A stretch of 64,000 bases of DNA, from NCBI GenBank assembly GCA_963931925.1, contig OZ007572.1, positions 29,591,909-29,655,908 of the forward strand. Direction: 5' to 3'. This document shows, one piece after another, positions 1 through 13,142 of the stretch. The position numbers were made by a program, and so were the translations under genes. The notes beneath the pieces were generated by a model. The model worked only from the letters and a program-made list of their open reading frames with translations. It did no database searches and was not told the DNA's origin. Within the stretch, counting starts at the first letter, position 1, and each line of letters begins with the position of its first letter. The DNA comes from Onchidella celtica. Lineage: Eukaryota > Mollusca > Gastropoda > Systellommatophora > Onchidiidae.

Positions 1-160
1 ATTGCAGTAATTTCAACAGAGTCACAAGAAAAGTTTTATTGGATTACGAAATAATATCATAAATAGCCTGTGTCTCAGATATCTCACAGGTATTAAAGAG
101 CAACGTATAAAATTGGACATAACACATTTTGGTTGATATCCCTCAATTTGGTTATATTGT
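1..160 (+). repeat. Dispersed repeat, copy 1
   Basis: This segment matches 28519-28672 in the same orientation with scattered substitutions: shared blocks include gttttattgg, aataaaattggacayaacaca-like text and a gataaccctc-like end. It is cut by the window edge, so its 5' end is unknown. Family not recognised. Confidence 0.7.
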
Positions 161-2232
161 TTGCACACTATGGAAAAAACTCACATTAATCTTCCCAGAG
201 CTCAGTCGAACACGATTCACCCTGGCGCACGACTTGATAACTGAACGCGTGCACTTCACGAATGTCGCGAGGTGAAGCCAGCTGGTACACAAGAATTTGG
301 TCGGGAGGAAAATCTGACCCTTGTCCTGAATTGGAACCTTTATATTATGATGGTAAGAATACCGAAACAGTGTTCATACTAATCATTTCACATTACATGG
401 ATAACTATGAAACAGCGGTTCGTTTCATTTCCAGTGCAGCCAGCTCATTTCACTTATTTTTGACCGATGGACAATCTTTCTGTATCTCGGATCTTTTTAT
501 TTAATAACTAAATAGAAAAACCGAAGTGTTCGTTTTTCAGGAATCGTATATGAGTTTCAGGTCGTTAAGAGAAATATTCATAGCATTACCAAACATGGGC
601 TTAAACCTGTTGATGGTAATAATTATAAAGTAATAATTTTTTGGAACGAGCTGATCGAAGCAGTTGTAACATAAAATCCCGTTCCGAAAGTGAGTAGATC
701 TAGTGCTGTCGTTTATTTTACAGCACAGACCAGTCCCTGTACAGAATAGACCAGAACACAACTTATGAATTAGAAAGGGCACAATCTTGCATTACATTTA
801 ATAGGCGTTATGTTAGCCGATGATAAGTAAGCAAATTGTCAATAAAGTCTGTCGATCGTTTTATAATTTCCTCGCGTCATATTTTGCAAGTCCATGTATT
901 CCCTTGCGTCAGCCCGCAAGGCAGGCTTTTCAGTGAACAAAACTGAGAAAAAACTATTGTTTTTGAAATCAATTCACATTTACCTCTCCCCCCCCCCCCA
1001 CTCACCCACTCTCTCTATCTTTCTCTCCCTCCATATGTCTGCTGTCTCTCTATACTTGTTGTCACTAGTGTTTCTGTGTCTCATTCAACTTCCCAGTAGT
1101 TCTAGCGCAGGTTTTGATTTGTTGTTGTTATTGCTATTGTTGTGCCATCACCGTCGGAATCGCCCTTTTAAGGATTGAATTTTATCTATCTACTTATTTC
1201 TCTGTCTCTCTCTCTAGCTCTGTATCTGTCTAGACTGTCTGTCTGTTTCTGCCTGCCTGCCTGTCTGTCTGTCTATTTGTCTATCTTTCTGTCTGTCCGT
1301 CCCTCTGGTGGCCAACCTTTGGTCAGCCTTTGGTCTGCGTCATAAACCCACCCACATTCTGTCTAGCTGCCAGATTGTGAGTCTATAGATCTGTGTGCCT
1401 GTGTGAGTTCAGTGATCCATCCGTCGACCTTCCTTATTTTGCCATCTCGATTTTTCAAAAGCTAGCCATTAAAATTTCATGATAAATTCCCACAGATTCG
1501 ACGAAAATGCCAAACATTTTTGAAATAAGAAAGAGGAGTGAGGAAAAAACAAATCAGAAGGAGATCAAAACATAAAAATGTTTTTTCTTAGCAAAGGCCG
1601 AAAGATCTCTCAAGGGTATTGTGCCACTGACACGTTACACAGCTGATAGAGTGTGTTCTCCGATTCAAACGACCCCAGCCTACAATCTCGCCCATCTCTT
1701 ACAAACCAAAAAAGTAATGTAAACACGTCCATGAAGCTTTACCTGTCTAGCACACTTACCCTTTGCATTCACTCACCATTATGTAACATGAGGTAAACTG
1801 CGTGTACAGTAAAGGAGTAACGCAATTCCTACTCGCGGAAAATGATGTGCAACCAATCATGCTTTATGTGTACAGTCCAGACGTTTAAGGTATTTAAAAT
1901 ATTTCTGAAGTTTCAAATTTTTTGTCTGAAGAAATAAGAAAGCTGTTAATAAATCTTCCCAATCCCATTTCTCTTTTTCTCAAAATCGCCACATGTGAAC
2001 GGAAATTGATTCCAGGTAATTCTCTGCGTAAAAGTCCTCTGTCTAATTCAGAGGCTCTCAACCCTTTTCAGGCAATCGCCCTCCTCAGGTTCCAAATTTT
2101 CTCCCCCCGCCCTCCACCGATACACAGGTATAATATACATGTACATTTTCTTAGCCAGTAAACAGCAGTAATAATCCTAAAAGATTTATGACACACCAGC
2201 TGTCCGCACCATTCTTAATCTCAACCTGCAGG

Positions 2233-2310
2233 TATAATAAAATAATAATAATAATGTATAGCATTTATATAGCGCATATCCATTTAAAATGCTCTATGCG
2301 CTTTACAGAA
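2233..2310 (+). repeat. (AAT)n-headed GCGCTTTACA-type dispersed repeat
   Basis: An AAT microsatellite runs into gcatttatatagcgcatat and ends in atgcgctttacag. This AAT-tract plus GCGCTTTACA arrangement is a dispersed repeat I know from many marine animal genomes; I cannot name its family. Confidence 0.55.
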
Positions 2311-3472
2311 ACAACATGTCAACCACAGAGCAGAATGGAGCTGCCCGCGAAGCGCTCAACACACTGCACTGCTTCTTTCTCTCTCCCTGTCTCGCTCACT
2401 CTCTCTCTCTATCTCAGAGCAAATTGTAACGCAGCCTGTTAGGCGCAGTTCACAACTCACAGCAGTTCACAAAACATACAACTCAAATAATATTTGAATA
2501 TTTATTAATAACAATATATATTTAATAATGAATAATACATTTTGTTGTTGCTGGTGGGGGGGGGGGGGTGATATGGATATGGTATGACACAATAATTTAT
2601 ACTACTTTACACAGTGTGAAGGTACGTGTCATTTCCCACCACATTCGCAGTTGTAGGGACATTTTATGGCCATAGGCTTTTGAGTTTCCTTACTTTCTGT
2701 GTTGTATTTTTGTGTTGTTCAGAGGCGTACTGCAGGTAGGGTTGAGGACGGTGTCCCCTGAAAACTGGTGTGGCATTTTTCTAAACATAAAAATAAATGT
2801 TCACACCACTTCGCTTATTTAGGTATCCACGCTATTTATCCCACCTGCCCCACTCTAGTGATGCCACTGCTGTTATTTATGTTGATCGATCAATGGGCGT
2901 CCCTTGATACCAATCTGACAGGAGTTAATAACGTAATCGATTGTAATATCAGATGTAGTAATTACGACAAGATCACATTAATAAAGAAAAGAAAAACAGG
3001 TCACACCAGTTGAGAGAGACCTAACCTTTGCCCAGACGATGTGATAAACATGCAGTGAGAGAAGCCATTAAACCGAAACAAAGATGGCGAAGTTGTGATG
3101 GAGTTGGAATTTGAGTTAATGGCGCCCACGGCCTGAGGATGTCTTCTCCCTTTCCTTTGGATTTGGCCGACCAGTTGGGCTGCCACGGCTCAAGTAACAC
3201 TTGTAACACTGCTCACTTTCATGGGCGAAGGACCCACATTTCTTATCTTACTGGTATACCATAATGGAGCTAGAGAGTGAACGTGTAAGCATCTAAATCT
3301 TCGTGACCAGTATGGAACTTTGTGTGCTACCTCAAATTTTTTATGGTAAATTACATTTGGACAAAATTTTACGTATCATATTATTTACGTACATGTACAA
3401 ATTATTTGAGTCACAAAAGAGAGATTCATTTTAATCGACTAAAATCGAAAAGTGTGATCGACAGACGAACAG

Positions 3473-3576
<104 letters not shown>

Positions 3577-5459
3577 TAGATAGACACCAAACATGAAAAT
3601 AGCTGACACAAAGCTCCCTATGTGACAAATGTAAATATTCCCTGTAGCACACTCCTGGCTTGTTGCATACAAGGATGAAGGTTTGACAGCTGACATTACC
3701 ATTGCATTGTGGGCGATTTTGCCCCCTTTCGATCTACATATTATCTCCTAGGCCTTCTGTTTTGTATTGCATTTCTGACCTTCTTGCACGTCAACAAAAT
3801 GTACGACATCCAGTACTTTTTTAGCAACTGCCCTTTTATATAACATTGGCCTGTTCATCCGTCTCTCTGACTTATTTTCCTCTGTTTACCATTAGCTTCC
3901 TCATTCATTCTGTTTTTCAGCAAATCAGCTTTTCCGTTAATGGTATGATTGCCAGTCTGTTAGTCGTGGTGTCCGCGGTTTGCCGTATCCAGTGTCCTGC
4001 ATTTGGTGTATTTTTCTCAGACACAGATCTTGCTCTCTTGAATCCCTCACCAATGCTTGAAATTACTAGGGTCGGGGTACGCCTCAGCTCATTTCAGTGT
4101 ATCATGTCTTGTAAATACTGATGGCGGCCCGCCCAGCTTGGGAGCATTGGTTCTCAACGTGGGCGATGGCGATGTCGATCCCCAGGGGGCGATTTTGATT
4201 TGGGCGTTGGGTGGGGATAAAAAATGAAGCAAAAGGAAGGGCGACAGGGAGGCGAAAACGATGAAAGGGGCGGTGATGGGGTGGGATGGGAGGGGGTGAA
4301 AACATGAATGGAGAACGGTTTTGGAGCGAATACAGGGCCGCCACTGCCTTGTTCAACAGCCTCCAACACTTTAAGCCTTAAGTGGGTTTTAAACTTTTAA
4401 GAACAGAAAAGGTCTGATTTTTTTTTTTTTAGTGCATTTGATAAAGAATGTTTTGTTTTGCAATGAATAATTAACAAGCCTCATGCCATTAGCAAGGCTT
4501 TGAAAAAAATTGACATCATAATTTATGTGTAGTCTGTCTTCTTGTGAAATGTATCCCATGGGTTTTAGGAGGGAGGGGGAGGGAGGGGGGGGGAGAGAGG
4601 AGGGGAAGAAAAAAAATGGGGGGGGGGTGGAGGGGGGCTATGAAAGAAAATTGGGAGCGTAAGGGGAGGATTACCTGAAAAATGTGACAGATTTACTAAC
4701 TATAGCTTAGCGTGTCATAAGGCCGTAGACCGTCGACAAAACTAATCTCGCCGTATAAAATATTCATTAGATTGTTTTATTACATTGCATCCATACGTCT
4801 CTGTTGCACAAAATGTGGTCATATTTTGCTGGCCGAGAATAGCATTTGATGTAGAGCATTGTGAAAGAGTTTTTGAATGTGAGAGTAATGAGAAACGTAT
4901 TGTTCGGCGAGAGGTTGATAACATTGGGGGATTTGGGAAACGTATTATAATCTTGCCTAAGACTGGAACTCTTCTCTACCCTTTAGAATGAATGTAACAA
5001 CAACAATAACAATAACAATAACAACAGCAGCAACAACAACAAAGAAAAAACAACCGCAGAATGTCATGCGCCCTGGCTTATCATGCATTACGGTGAATGC
5101 CAAGTTCAGGATTGATCTTAAATACACCCAGAGCGTCAGTCTGGCATCGAACAGATGAAAACGCTCTCTATTATGAGCAGAGCGAATCTAAGACATGATG
5201 TTTTCCTGGTTCTGAGAACGAGACAGTTTTTAAATAATGTCAGTTCGACTAGGACAAACGAGACAGAATTTTAACAACAGTATCGTTATCACAGCCATTT
5301 TTAAAGTATTACGGAATGGGAAAGTATGTGTCCTTAGCTAACTTAATGAATGGGAAAGGTTAGAGATACCGGCAGGCAACAAGGGTGAATAAAAATGCAT
5401 GAATATAATGCAAGTCAGAAGGTCGGATGGGCAATGAACATGAGATTAGACTAGAAGCC

Positions 5460-5562
5460 GTTGTTAGGGAACCGTGGCATTATACATGGCAACACGGTGA
5501 ATACAACTCAGTATTCCCTCTTGTCGGCCTTGCAATTAGACACGATCCCCTAACGTTATAAC
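5460..5562 (-). mobile_element. ~115-bp TIR element, family A
   Basis: The ends gttgttagggaaccgtgg and cacgatcccctaac are inverted copies. Read on the minus strand, the inside (gtctaattgcaaggcc, gagggaatactgagttg) matches the copies at 41024 and 25563. There is no reading frame, so it is a non-autonomous element. Confidence 0.75.
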
Positions 5563-5787
5563 AAGAGCCTTACAGAATTATATCAGAACAAATATTATGG
5601 ATACATTTGTATGACTGACATGAATCCAGTGACAATGTCATCCCTGTCAACATTGACATTATTTATGTATTGGGCATTGCCACAGTCATCATCGTTCATT
5701 CTCAGCACCTTCCGTCGTTTTTAGCCCCGACAATCGTAATTCATCACCATCACCTGACCAAATTTCACCATCGTTTGATCAACTTTA

Positions 5788-5976
5788 CTATAGTAGCGCA
5801 CTGAGTCAAGTCTCTTTTGCCTCGGTTTTAAGTGTGACAGGTGGGCTGTGCTGAGACTGAAACTTGTTAGTTTGGGCTCGTAAAACTGTTTTGTGTCAGC
5901 AGTCTGAAATAGAGACCTCGCTCAATGAGTCAAAACTGAAACGTAAGACAGGCTTGACTCATTGTGGTACAGCCCA
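5788..5976. mobile_element. GACTCA-type TIR element, family B
   Basis: The ends are gcgcactgagtcaagtc and gcttgactcattgtggtac, inverted copies of each other. Related elements lie at 18555-18780 and 24542-24769. No reading frame. Confidence 0.65.
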
Positions 5977-7697
5977 CGTTCGTTCTCAGATATCACTGAA
6001 CACCTACACATATTATCCATTAGCACTGTGATGTGTAAAATTCGCATTTATAGTATCATTTTCATCATATAAACCATTCATCATCAGTCCTTGGCATTGG
6101 CGCTCATCCTTACACTATTTCAGTGAAATTTGATCTGTCATAGTAAATTTGATCTGTCATAGCAACGATAAAATGAAGCAGGGAACGAACGATTCAGAAA
6201 TAACGATTACTAACTGTGCATGCATAATTACAGAGTACATTTTGTTGTATGACATTCCCGTCTCTCCTGAAAGGTCAAAAATAATTGATTCAGCGATGCT
6301 TCTTTTTTTTTTCTGTCTTGTGTCACCGGGACGAAATTTGGCCTGAAAATGCAAGAATGTAGTCGTCAGTCGTCAGTCGTTAGTCGTCAGTCCATCAAAC
6401 GGAGAAAACGAAATGAACAAATAAAACAAAATTCGCCACATTCTTGTATTTCACGTGCATTAAGAAGAACAAAACATTGATCAGCTGAAATCATTACTGG
6501 ATCAATCATTCTTGAATGTCAGATGCTCTGGTACTGTATCCATCATAAAGACATCAAAATTTCTTTCATCTCAGAGCACACACACACTAAAGTTGAAAAA
6601 TTGACAGACCAAACCAATAAGCTACAGACAGACAGAGAAACAAAGAAACAAAGATTTTTGAAGTCATTCGACATTCTATGATGTGCCATAGACAAAATGC
6701 AACACTGAGAAGCCAGTCACAACAATGTGCATTGTATTCTGAACACCATTCAGTCGCATTCTTGCTGCGTCAACTATGTTCTTCCATTATGTTGCCCGAA
6801 GCGAGAAGATGAGCCTAACACAATGGGGTCATACGTCAAGAAGGTGAGAAAAATCTGGTAGATGAACTCACCTAATCTGTCAATGTCTTGGCTCGATTCA
6901 TAGTGGCAGGACAAGATTTTTGACACTTTGATCGACAGGGCTCCATTGTGACGTCATCACCAAGCGCCTCGAGTAATATGATGTCAGATTTTAGGGGGGA
7001 CAGACACTTCCTCAAAAGGATACTGTCTATAATTTCGATTTGGTCATTTTATTTACTAGACAGCAAGTTCTAACAGTCCAGCATTACCCTAGGAAAAAGA
7101 TACTGTAGTGACTTTTGTCGAGAGTCCTTACATTTGATGGTGTCAGTAATATTCTTCAGTATATGATACAGAGCGCGTGTCTGTGCGAAGCAAAATCACC
7201 GGTGTTTTTACAATGACAATGGATTAAAAAGTGACATTACACAAGGAAAAAAAAAAGATCCAACCAAGGGAATAAAATAGAACAGAAAATTGATGGCAAA
7301 TCGTAAGTATTTGAAATCGAGCACTATTAATATTGGCATAACTGATATCTGTGAATTTTTCTATTTTTAAGATTACTTTGGAAATGGAACAATAGCGATT
7401 ATATAGGAGTCGTCTGTTATAGTTTGGTAACCTGGAGGCTATGATCTAGCTTTCTGAAAAGGAAAAAACAGCAAACAAACAAACACCCGAACGTCCTTTG
7501 GGAGATCCTTTGGTTCTTTACTAACAAAAAATATAATGCGATTTATTTATGTATTTCGTTACTTATTTATTAATTAATTAAAATTAAATTAAAAAAAAAT
7601 TATATAGGAAACAAAAGAACATCCCGATACTAAGTTGGTAACATACCGCTGATTTTTGGAGATCCGAACTTTTCCTCGTTCATCGAAGGGATAATAT
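5977..7697. other. Geneless stretch
   Basis: AT-rich sequence without a supportable gene. A 21-base direct duplication (aaatttgatctgtcatag twice) lies near 6126-6164, and a gtcgtcagtc/gttagtcgtcagtc tandem near 6361-6392. Nothing else stands out. Confidence 0.6.
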
Positions 7698-8224
7698 GTG
7701 AATGTGCATGAGAAAACCCACAATAAGTCGGCAACATGACATTTTGAGCTCTGTACATATAATAAAAGACAAGACATTTCTGAAAAATTGAAGTCAGTGA
7801 CCCCCCTAAAACAAGATTTTGAGAAAATGGCATTTAATCCTGTAAGTGGCAATAGCTAATTGACAAAGTAATATTGGAATGATTGCTGTTAGGAGACAGT
7901 AGTCTAATAACTAAGCCATTATAGGGATCATAGTGAGGAGTGTTCACTGCTCATCTACAGTTTACCCTGTAACATGCCACGGTCCCTTAGAAACAGCCAA
8001 GTCGGAAGTTTTTGGATCTTGTTAAGGAGACCGTAGTCTAATTATAAAGCCGTTATAGAGATCATAGTGAGTAGTGTTCACTGCTCGTCTACAGTTTACC
8101 TTGTAACATGCCACGGTCCCCTAATCAACAGCCAAGTTGGAAGTTTGTGTCGGACCCATATTTTCACTTTAAAGCCGTTTTTCTCAAAATTAGCTCTGGC
8201 GACTTTATGTGGGTTTTCTCATGC
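7698..8224 (+). mobile_element. Composite TIR element, copy 1
   Basis: The outer ends gtgcatgagaaaaccca and gggttttctcatgc are inverted repeats. Inside lie two tandem family A elements (7884-7998 and 8018-8133). The right end has lost the last bases present in the copy at 25243-25776; otherwise the two copies align along their whole length. No transposase frame is present. Confidence 0.85.
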
Positions 8225-8509
8225 AAAGATTATAAGGATTTCATTTACCATTTCGTTGAGGTTTCTGGGCAAGGTGGCTCCAACATTTACTTCAAGCTAA
8301 GTCTGTACGGGTTTTTCAAGTGTCACCTTTTCTTCATTTCTGTTTGTCCAAGACGATTTGTGAGGTAGGTTTTTTATTTTCTCCGGCTTCAGTCTCATTC
8401 GTAAAGGATCGTTTCTTAATTGATTTCTATGGATTATGTCACTGGTCTGTTTATTCCTCTGTGAGCTCTTTTGTGTGCTTGTATGTGTGTGCCTGCGTGT
8501 ATGTGTACG

Positions 8510-8585
8510 TGCGTGTGTGTGTGTGTGTGTGTGTGACAGAGAGAGAGAGAGAGAGAGAGACAGAGGGAGAGAAGAGAGAGAGAGT
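8510..8585 (+). repeat. (GT)n followed by (GA)n
   Basis: Pure GT run passing into GA and GAGG runs. The open frames over it on both strands are low-complexity artefacts. Confidence 0.9.
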
Positions 8586-8891
8586 TTTGCTGACCATTTG
8601 TGCATTTCTTCAATCATTGAATATTTCATCCATCTTTCATCTCCATCCTCTTTTCATTCATTCTACAATCCTTTTCGCCCCATAAACACGTCTAGCTTAA
8701 CTGCTACGCCAGCGCATTAGTGTAGAAGTTAACATTATCCAATGTGTTTCGCCCTGGCCTATTTGCTTGTCACTTTTCTCTGCTCCATTTCTTCTGCCTG
8801 CCTTTTTTTTTTTCCCACCCTGTTAAGTGTTATTAAAGTCCTTCACCTGCAATTAACTTGCGCTTACTATGTGGACAATTATTTATATTCA

Positions 8892-9510
8892 AATTAGTGA
8901 CATGACAATCACCTCATTGATTTATTGTACAATATTAGTGTCATGACCAACACTTCATTGATTTGTTGTACATACAATATTAGTGACATGCCAATCACCT
9001 CATTGATTTGTTGTACATACAATATTAGTGACATGCCAATCACCTCATTGATTTGTTGTACATACAATATTAGTGACATGCCAATCACCTCATTGATTTG
9101 TTGTACATACAATATTAGTGACATGCCAATCACCTCATTGATTTGTTGTACATACAATATTAGTGACATGCCAATCACCTCATTGATTTGTTGTACATAC
9201 AATATTAGTGACATGCCAATCACCTCATTGATTTGTTGTACATACAATATTAGTGACATGCCAATCACCTCATTGATTTGTTGTACATACAATATTAGTG
9301 ACATGCCAGTCACCTCATTGATTTGTTGTACATACAATATTAGTGACATGCCAATCACCTCATTGATTTGTTGTACATACAATATTAGTGACATGCCAAT
9401 CACCTCATTGATTTGTTGTACATACAATATTAGTGACATGCCAATCACCTCATTGATTTGTTGTACATACAATATTAGTGACATGCCAATCACCTCATTG
9501 ATTTGTTGTA
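8892..9510 (+). repeat. 45-bp minisatellite, about 14 copies
   Basis: The unit contains acatgccaatcacctcattg and ttgttgtacatacaatatta. From 9001 the units are almost identical (one visible A-to-G change near 9309); the first two are diverged. The period is a multiple of three, so both strands stay open, which gives a false repeat protein. Confidence 0.97.
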
Positions 9511-9842
9511 CACGAGTTCTCAGTCTTTAGCTAAATGTACAAGAATGTTGTACACGAGTTCTCAGTCTTTAGCTAAATGTACAAGAATGTTGTACACGAG
9601 TTCTCAGTCTTTAGCTAAATGTACAAGAATGTTGTACACGAGTTCTCAGTCTTTAGCTAAATGTACAAGAATGTTGTACACGAGTTCTCAGTCTTTAGCT
9701 AAATGTACAAGAATGTTGTACACGAGTTCTCAGTCTTTAGCTAAATGTACAAGAATGTTGTACACGAGTTCTCAGTCTTTAGCTAAATGTACAAGAATGT
9801 TGTACACGAGTTCTCAGTCTTTAGCTAAATGTACAAGAATGT
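9504..9842 (+). repeat. 42-bp minisatellite, 8 copies
   Basis: Eight essentially identical 42-base units (gttgtacacgagttctcagt then ctttagctaaatgtacaaga) directly abut the 45-bp array. Both units contain gttgtaca at the junction. The period again keeps a false frame open. Confidence 0.97.
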
Positions 9843-9849
9843 TGTTACC

Positions 9850-10395
9850 TACAAGTACGTACGTCCCCCATTTTTTTGTTTTTGCGCTAGGTGTACATAA
9901 AATTATTTTAAAGCCTTTTGTGACTCCACCCCAGAGCTAGAGAGCTCCTCCCGAAATGCTCCTGATAACAGCCTTAATTAATTATGATTAATTATTCTTT
10001 CAGATTTTCTTTTTGTTCTCCTCCTTTTTTTTTTTTTTTTTGGTTGAAAGGGTGAAAGGTTAGGGGACAGGGCTGGGGATTCGATAAGATTTAGGGTTGA
10101 GGATGAGGGCGGGGTTAAAAGTACATACGGTCCACAAGCGTTTTGCGCTAGGGACGCGTACGTATAGTACCTATCCCTAACCCCGTCCTTATCCTCAATC
10201 CTAAATTAATCTTATCGAGTCCCTAACCCTGACCCCGGCCCTTTCAACCAAACAACAGGAAGGAAAACAAAAAGAATAATTAATTTAAGGCTGTTGTTAC
10301 GAGTATTTCGAGAGGACCTCCTTAACTCTGGAGTCACAAAAGGCTTTAAACACGTGCCACTAGCGCAAAATTATTGGGGGACGTACGTACTTGTA
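9850..10395. mobile_element. 546-bp inverted-repeat (foldback-like) element
   Basis: The two halves are inverted copies of each other. It starts tacaagtacgtacgtccccc and ends with the exact reverse complement. Inner matches include ttgcgctag, aaagccttttgtgactcca, ggctgttgttacgag-like text and ataagatttagggttgagg. No coding frame is visible and no clear target duplication is seen. The left end cuts the last minisatellite unit. Confidence 0.85.
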
Positions 10396-10407
10396 ATAAC
10401 ATTCCCT

Positions 10408-10679
10408 ACTTTACTTACTTTACTTTTCCGATCCAGCAGTCTCCTGGGCTTGTGCCCTTCGACTTGTTGCCATGACATAAAATTTGTAGGTTTGGTTGAG
10501 TTGGTTTGTTCCACAGTATAGAGTGTTTTCAAAGTCTCGGTTGGTCGGTAGCAGTGTAGTTCGTAAATCACGAAGTGATGGGCAGTCAAAAAGGAGGTGC
10601 GATACAGTTTCGTAGGGGTGAGGGCACAGTGAGCACAGGGGTTCCTTCTGGGGGTCAATTCTGTTTAAGTGGGCGTTAA
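10408..10679 (-). mobile_element. 5'-truncated non-LTR retrotransposon, intact 3' coding end
   Basis: It is flanked by a perfect 13-bp direct repeat, aataacattccct, at 10395-10407 and 10680-10692. On the minus strand a frame of about 85 codons ends in a stop and carries the cysteine/histidine motif common after the reverse transcriptase of LINEs (LCSLCPHPYETVSHLLFDC then PSLRDL). The tail after the stop is a gtaa/aagt simple repeat. The undamaged frame and exact duplication suggest a fairly recent insertion. The clade (Jockey/I-like?) is not decided. Confidence 0.9.
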
Positions 10680-11094
10680 AATAACATTCCCTAAAAATAG
10701 CCCAAATGCGTACAATTCAGGCGACCTGAACCATCTGTCCCCCGGGCCAGCCAGTGCGAAAGCCGAGAGCGCTTAACTTCGGCAGGGGCGATCGGACGGT
10801 CCCGCAAAATGAATCAATACAATAGGATAATAGCACTAAGGCCGCCCCCCCCCCACTAGCTCCCTCCCTCCCCCCTCCACACACATACACAGCCATATCA
10901 GTGATAATACCACAACGAATTATAATCAAATTATCTGCTATTGTGACAGTGATGATAACAAAACTAATATGATGGTAGGAAAGGCAGGAAAATGTAACAG
11001 CAGTTACTGTTGCAGTTACAACAATAAGAGGAGCATTCAAAAGCAAATAAGTAAAGGAGTATCTCAATCAATAATAATAGCCACGTCACTATTT

Positions 11095-11339
11095 GTGAGT
11101 GGATCTGGCGAAATCGGGCTTAAGGTGAAATTCGCACATCTCGTTAAAAAAAATCCAAATAAAATATTTCCAAGACGAGTTCAAGCAAACTATTTTAATT
11201 GAATGCAGAAAAATGGCCATTTTTCAGTTTATAAGCAATCTCAATTTCCATAGAAATCCCTCCTCTCCCCCCCCCTCCCCCCTTCGGACGGTTTTTTCTG
11301 GTCTTGCACCTTTAGCCCGATTTCGCCAGATCCCCTCAC
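11095..11339. mobile_element. TIR element with TGTGAGTG end
   Basis: The ends gtgagtggatctggcgaaat and the matching inverted atttcgccagatcccctcac flank 245 bp without a frame. attt stands on both outer sides, a possible 4-bp target duplication. Its first eight bases match the composite element at 25243. Confidence 0.8.
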
Positions 11340-13142
11340 ATTTATAATACAGTAAAGAATCACCTGCACAGAACCCTGTTATTTGTTTTTAGCCGTGGCC
11401 AAAGCCTCAAGCAGCTAAATCAAAACTGTCATGTATTGGTCTGTTTCACTTGACGTCACTGAATTTGTGCTCTTACGAAAACTTAAATTTTATTTCGTCT
11501 TTCGTCGCAAGTTCTGCCGCCGCAGTGTTACTTCTTACATGAGTGCGCATGGGCAGCCGCCATGCCAGAACATACCTTTGCAACTGCGCACGCCCAGTCG
11601 CCGTGTAAAAAAAAACGAAACAAAAAAAAAACAAATTGAAAAGGGGGGGGGGGGGACGTGCAGATCATCATCAAGGTTAACATCACAATTTTGGGTGACA
11701 TAAATGAAACAAAACAATACATGCAAAACCCGCACAGTAAGTACTGTCACTGGCTGCAGAACAAATAATTGTGACGCGTAGGCCCCTATGTAATGTAACA
11801 GAGATATCGATATCGATAGTTTTCTGGATGGAGATCAAAATGTGGTAGGAACTAGCAGTAGCATTCTACCAAGTGTCACGGAAAGGTGACTTGTGTAACA
11901 GCAAAGATTGGGGATGCTTTGACCGAATTCACTTTTGTTCTCCACCGGCTACTCCTCTCAAAACAACCACCACTTCATATGAATTTTAGTGTTTTCCCCT
12001 ATTAACTGTTTACTGAAGCATCAAATGTTTCACCTATGCAGAAAAATAGAATGTTTTACAAATAAATATTTCCCACTGCAAATTAAAATGAAAGCTTTCA
12101 AGGTTATAGAATGACTATTATATTTATTATACTTATTTTGTGACCGCAAGTCGGAAGAACTGAATTTTATCTGCAGAGGGGAGGATATTCCAGACTTTCA
12201 CACTTGTGCGAAGTCACTTTATTAGCCAAATTTCCATGAAGTATAAAATTAATTGTTTGTCATTCCCAACCCTCCCCCTCCCCCATCTTTTCCCGACAAC
12301 AGTCTCCCCCGCCCAATTCCCTCTCTCCCAACCAATCTGAAGACGCTTAGTCTATTCAGGGAGCATTTTAATTCATTCATAATTCATTTCATTCCTGTCG
12401 GACAATATTATGCTTTCACAATGAAAATAAGAAATGTCTGCAGAGAGGCTGATTTCTTCACACACATTCAGCAGTAAAAGCAGTAAAAAAGGGAGTAGAG
12501 AATCGGTAAAACACCTGTTTTTTGTGAGATCAGAGGCGGTTGACTAGTGAGAAGAACTTTGTAAAGGAAAACAGACCTCTCTGTTATGAAAGGCAGCCAT
12601 CGTCTCAAACATTTATCATTCTAACTTTCCAGCTGGCTTTTCTGACCATATGAACTTTTTGCTTAATAAATAGTCTTAAAATCGTGATTTCATATCCACA
12701 CAAGATACAGCACGGCCATGTCATACTACACTCGATAAGTTTTCCCTTGCCACAAAACTATGGCGACAGGCTGCCAGAAAAGCATCAGACAGATTCGATT
12801 TTTTTTTTCGACTCATTAACTAACGGCCGTGTGCTCATCAATATGCATTATTCTATGAATTTCATTATGTAACTCCTCGAAAGGCTGATTGCCTACCCAT
12901 TTCCTTCCTTGTGACCTTTGATCTCTCCGCGTCTGAGTGTAGGAAGGGCTCTATAACTGGCAGATCTATCCAAAAGCTTTCATTAACCAGATTTGTCCGA
13001 AGACAGGCTGCCAGAGATTATTACACCACAGGAATTGGCATTTCCGGAGAACTTTGCCAGTGAGAATGAACGGTTGGTCTGTTCTGGACCTCTGTTACAG
13101 ATCTAGAGATTATTAGGAACCAGTCGGTTTCCATATTCTGTT
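11340..13142. other. Geneless stretch
   Basis: AT-rich sequence with A- and G-runs near 11605-11655 and a CRE palindrome at 11451. No exon or RNA gene supported. Confidence 0.55.

Noticed and set aside
8892-9842. Possible CRISPR array
   Set aside because: The units are head-to-tail with no unique spacers, and the locus is animal nuclear DNA.
8909-9940. Long open frames on both strands encoding repeated 14-15 residue units
   Set aside because: They exist only because the minisatellite periods (45 and 42 bp) are multiples of three; there is no splice or start context.
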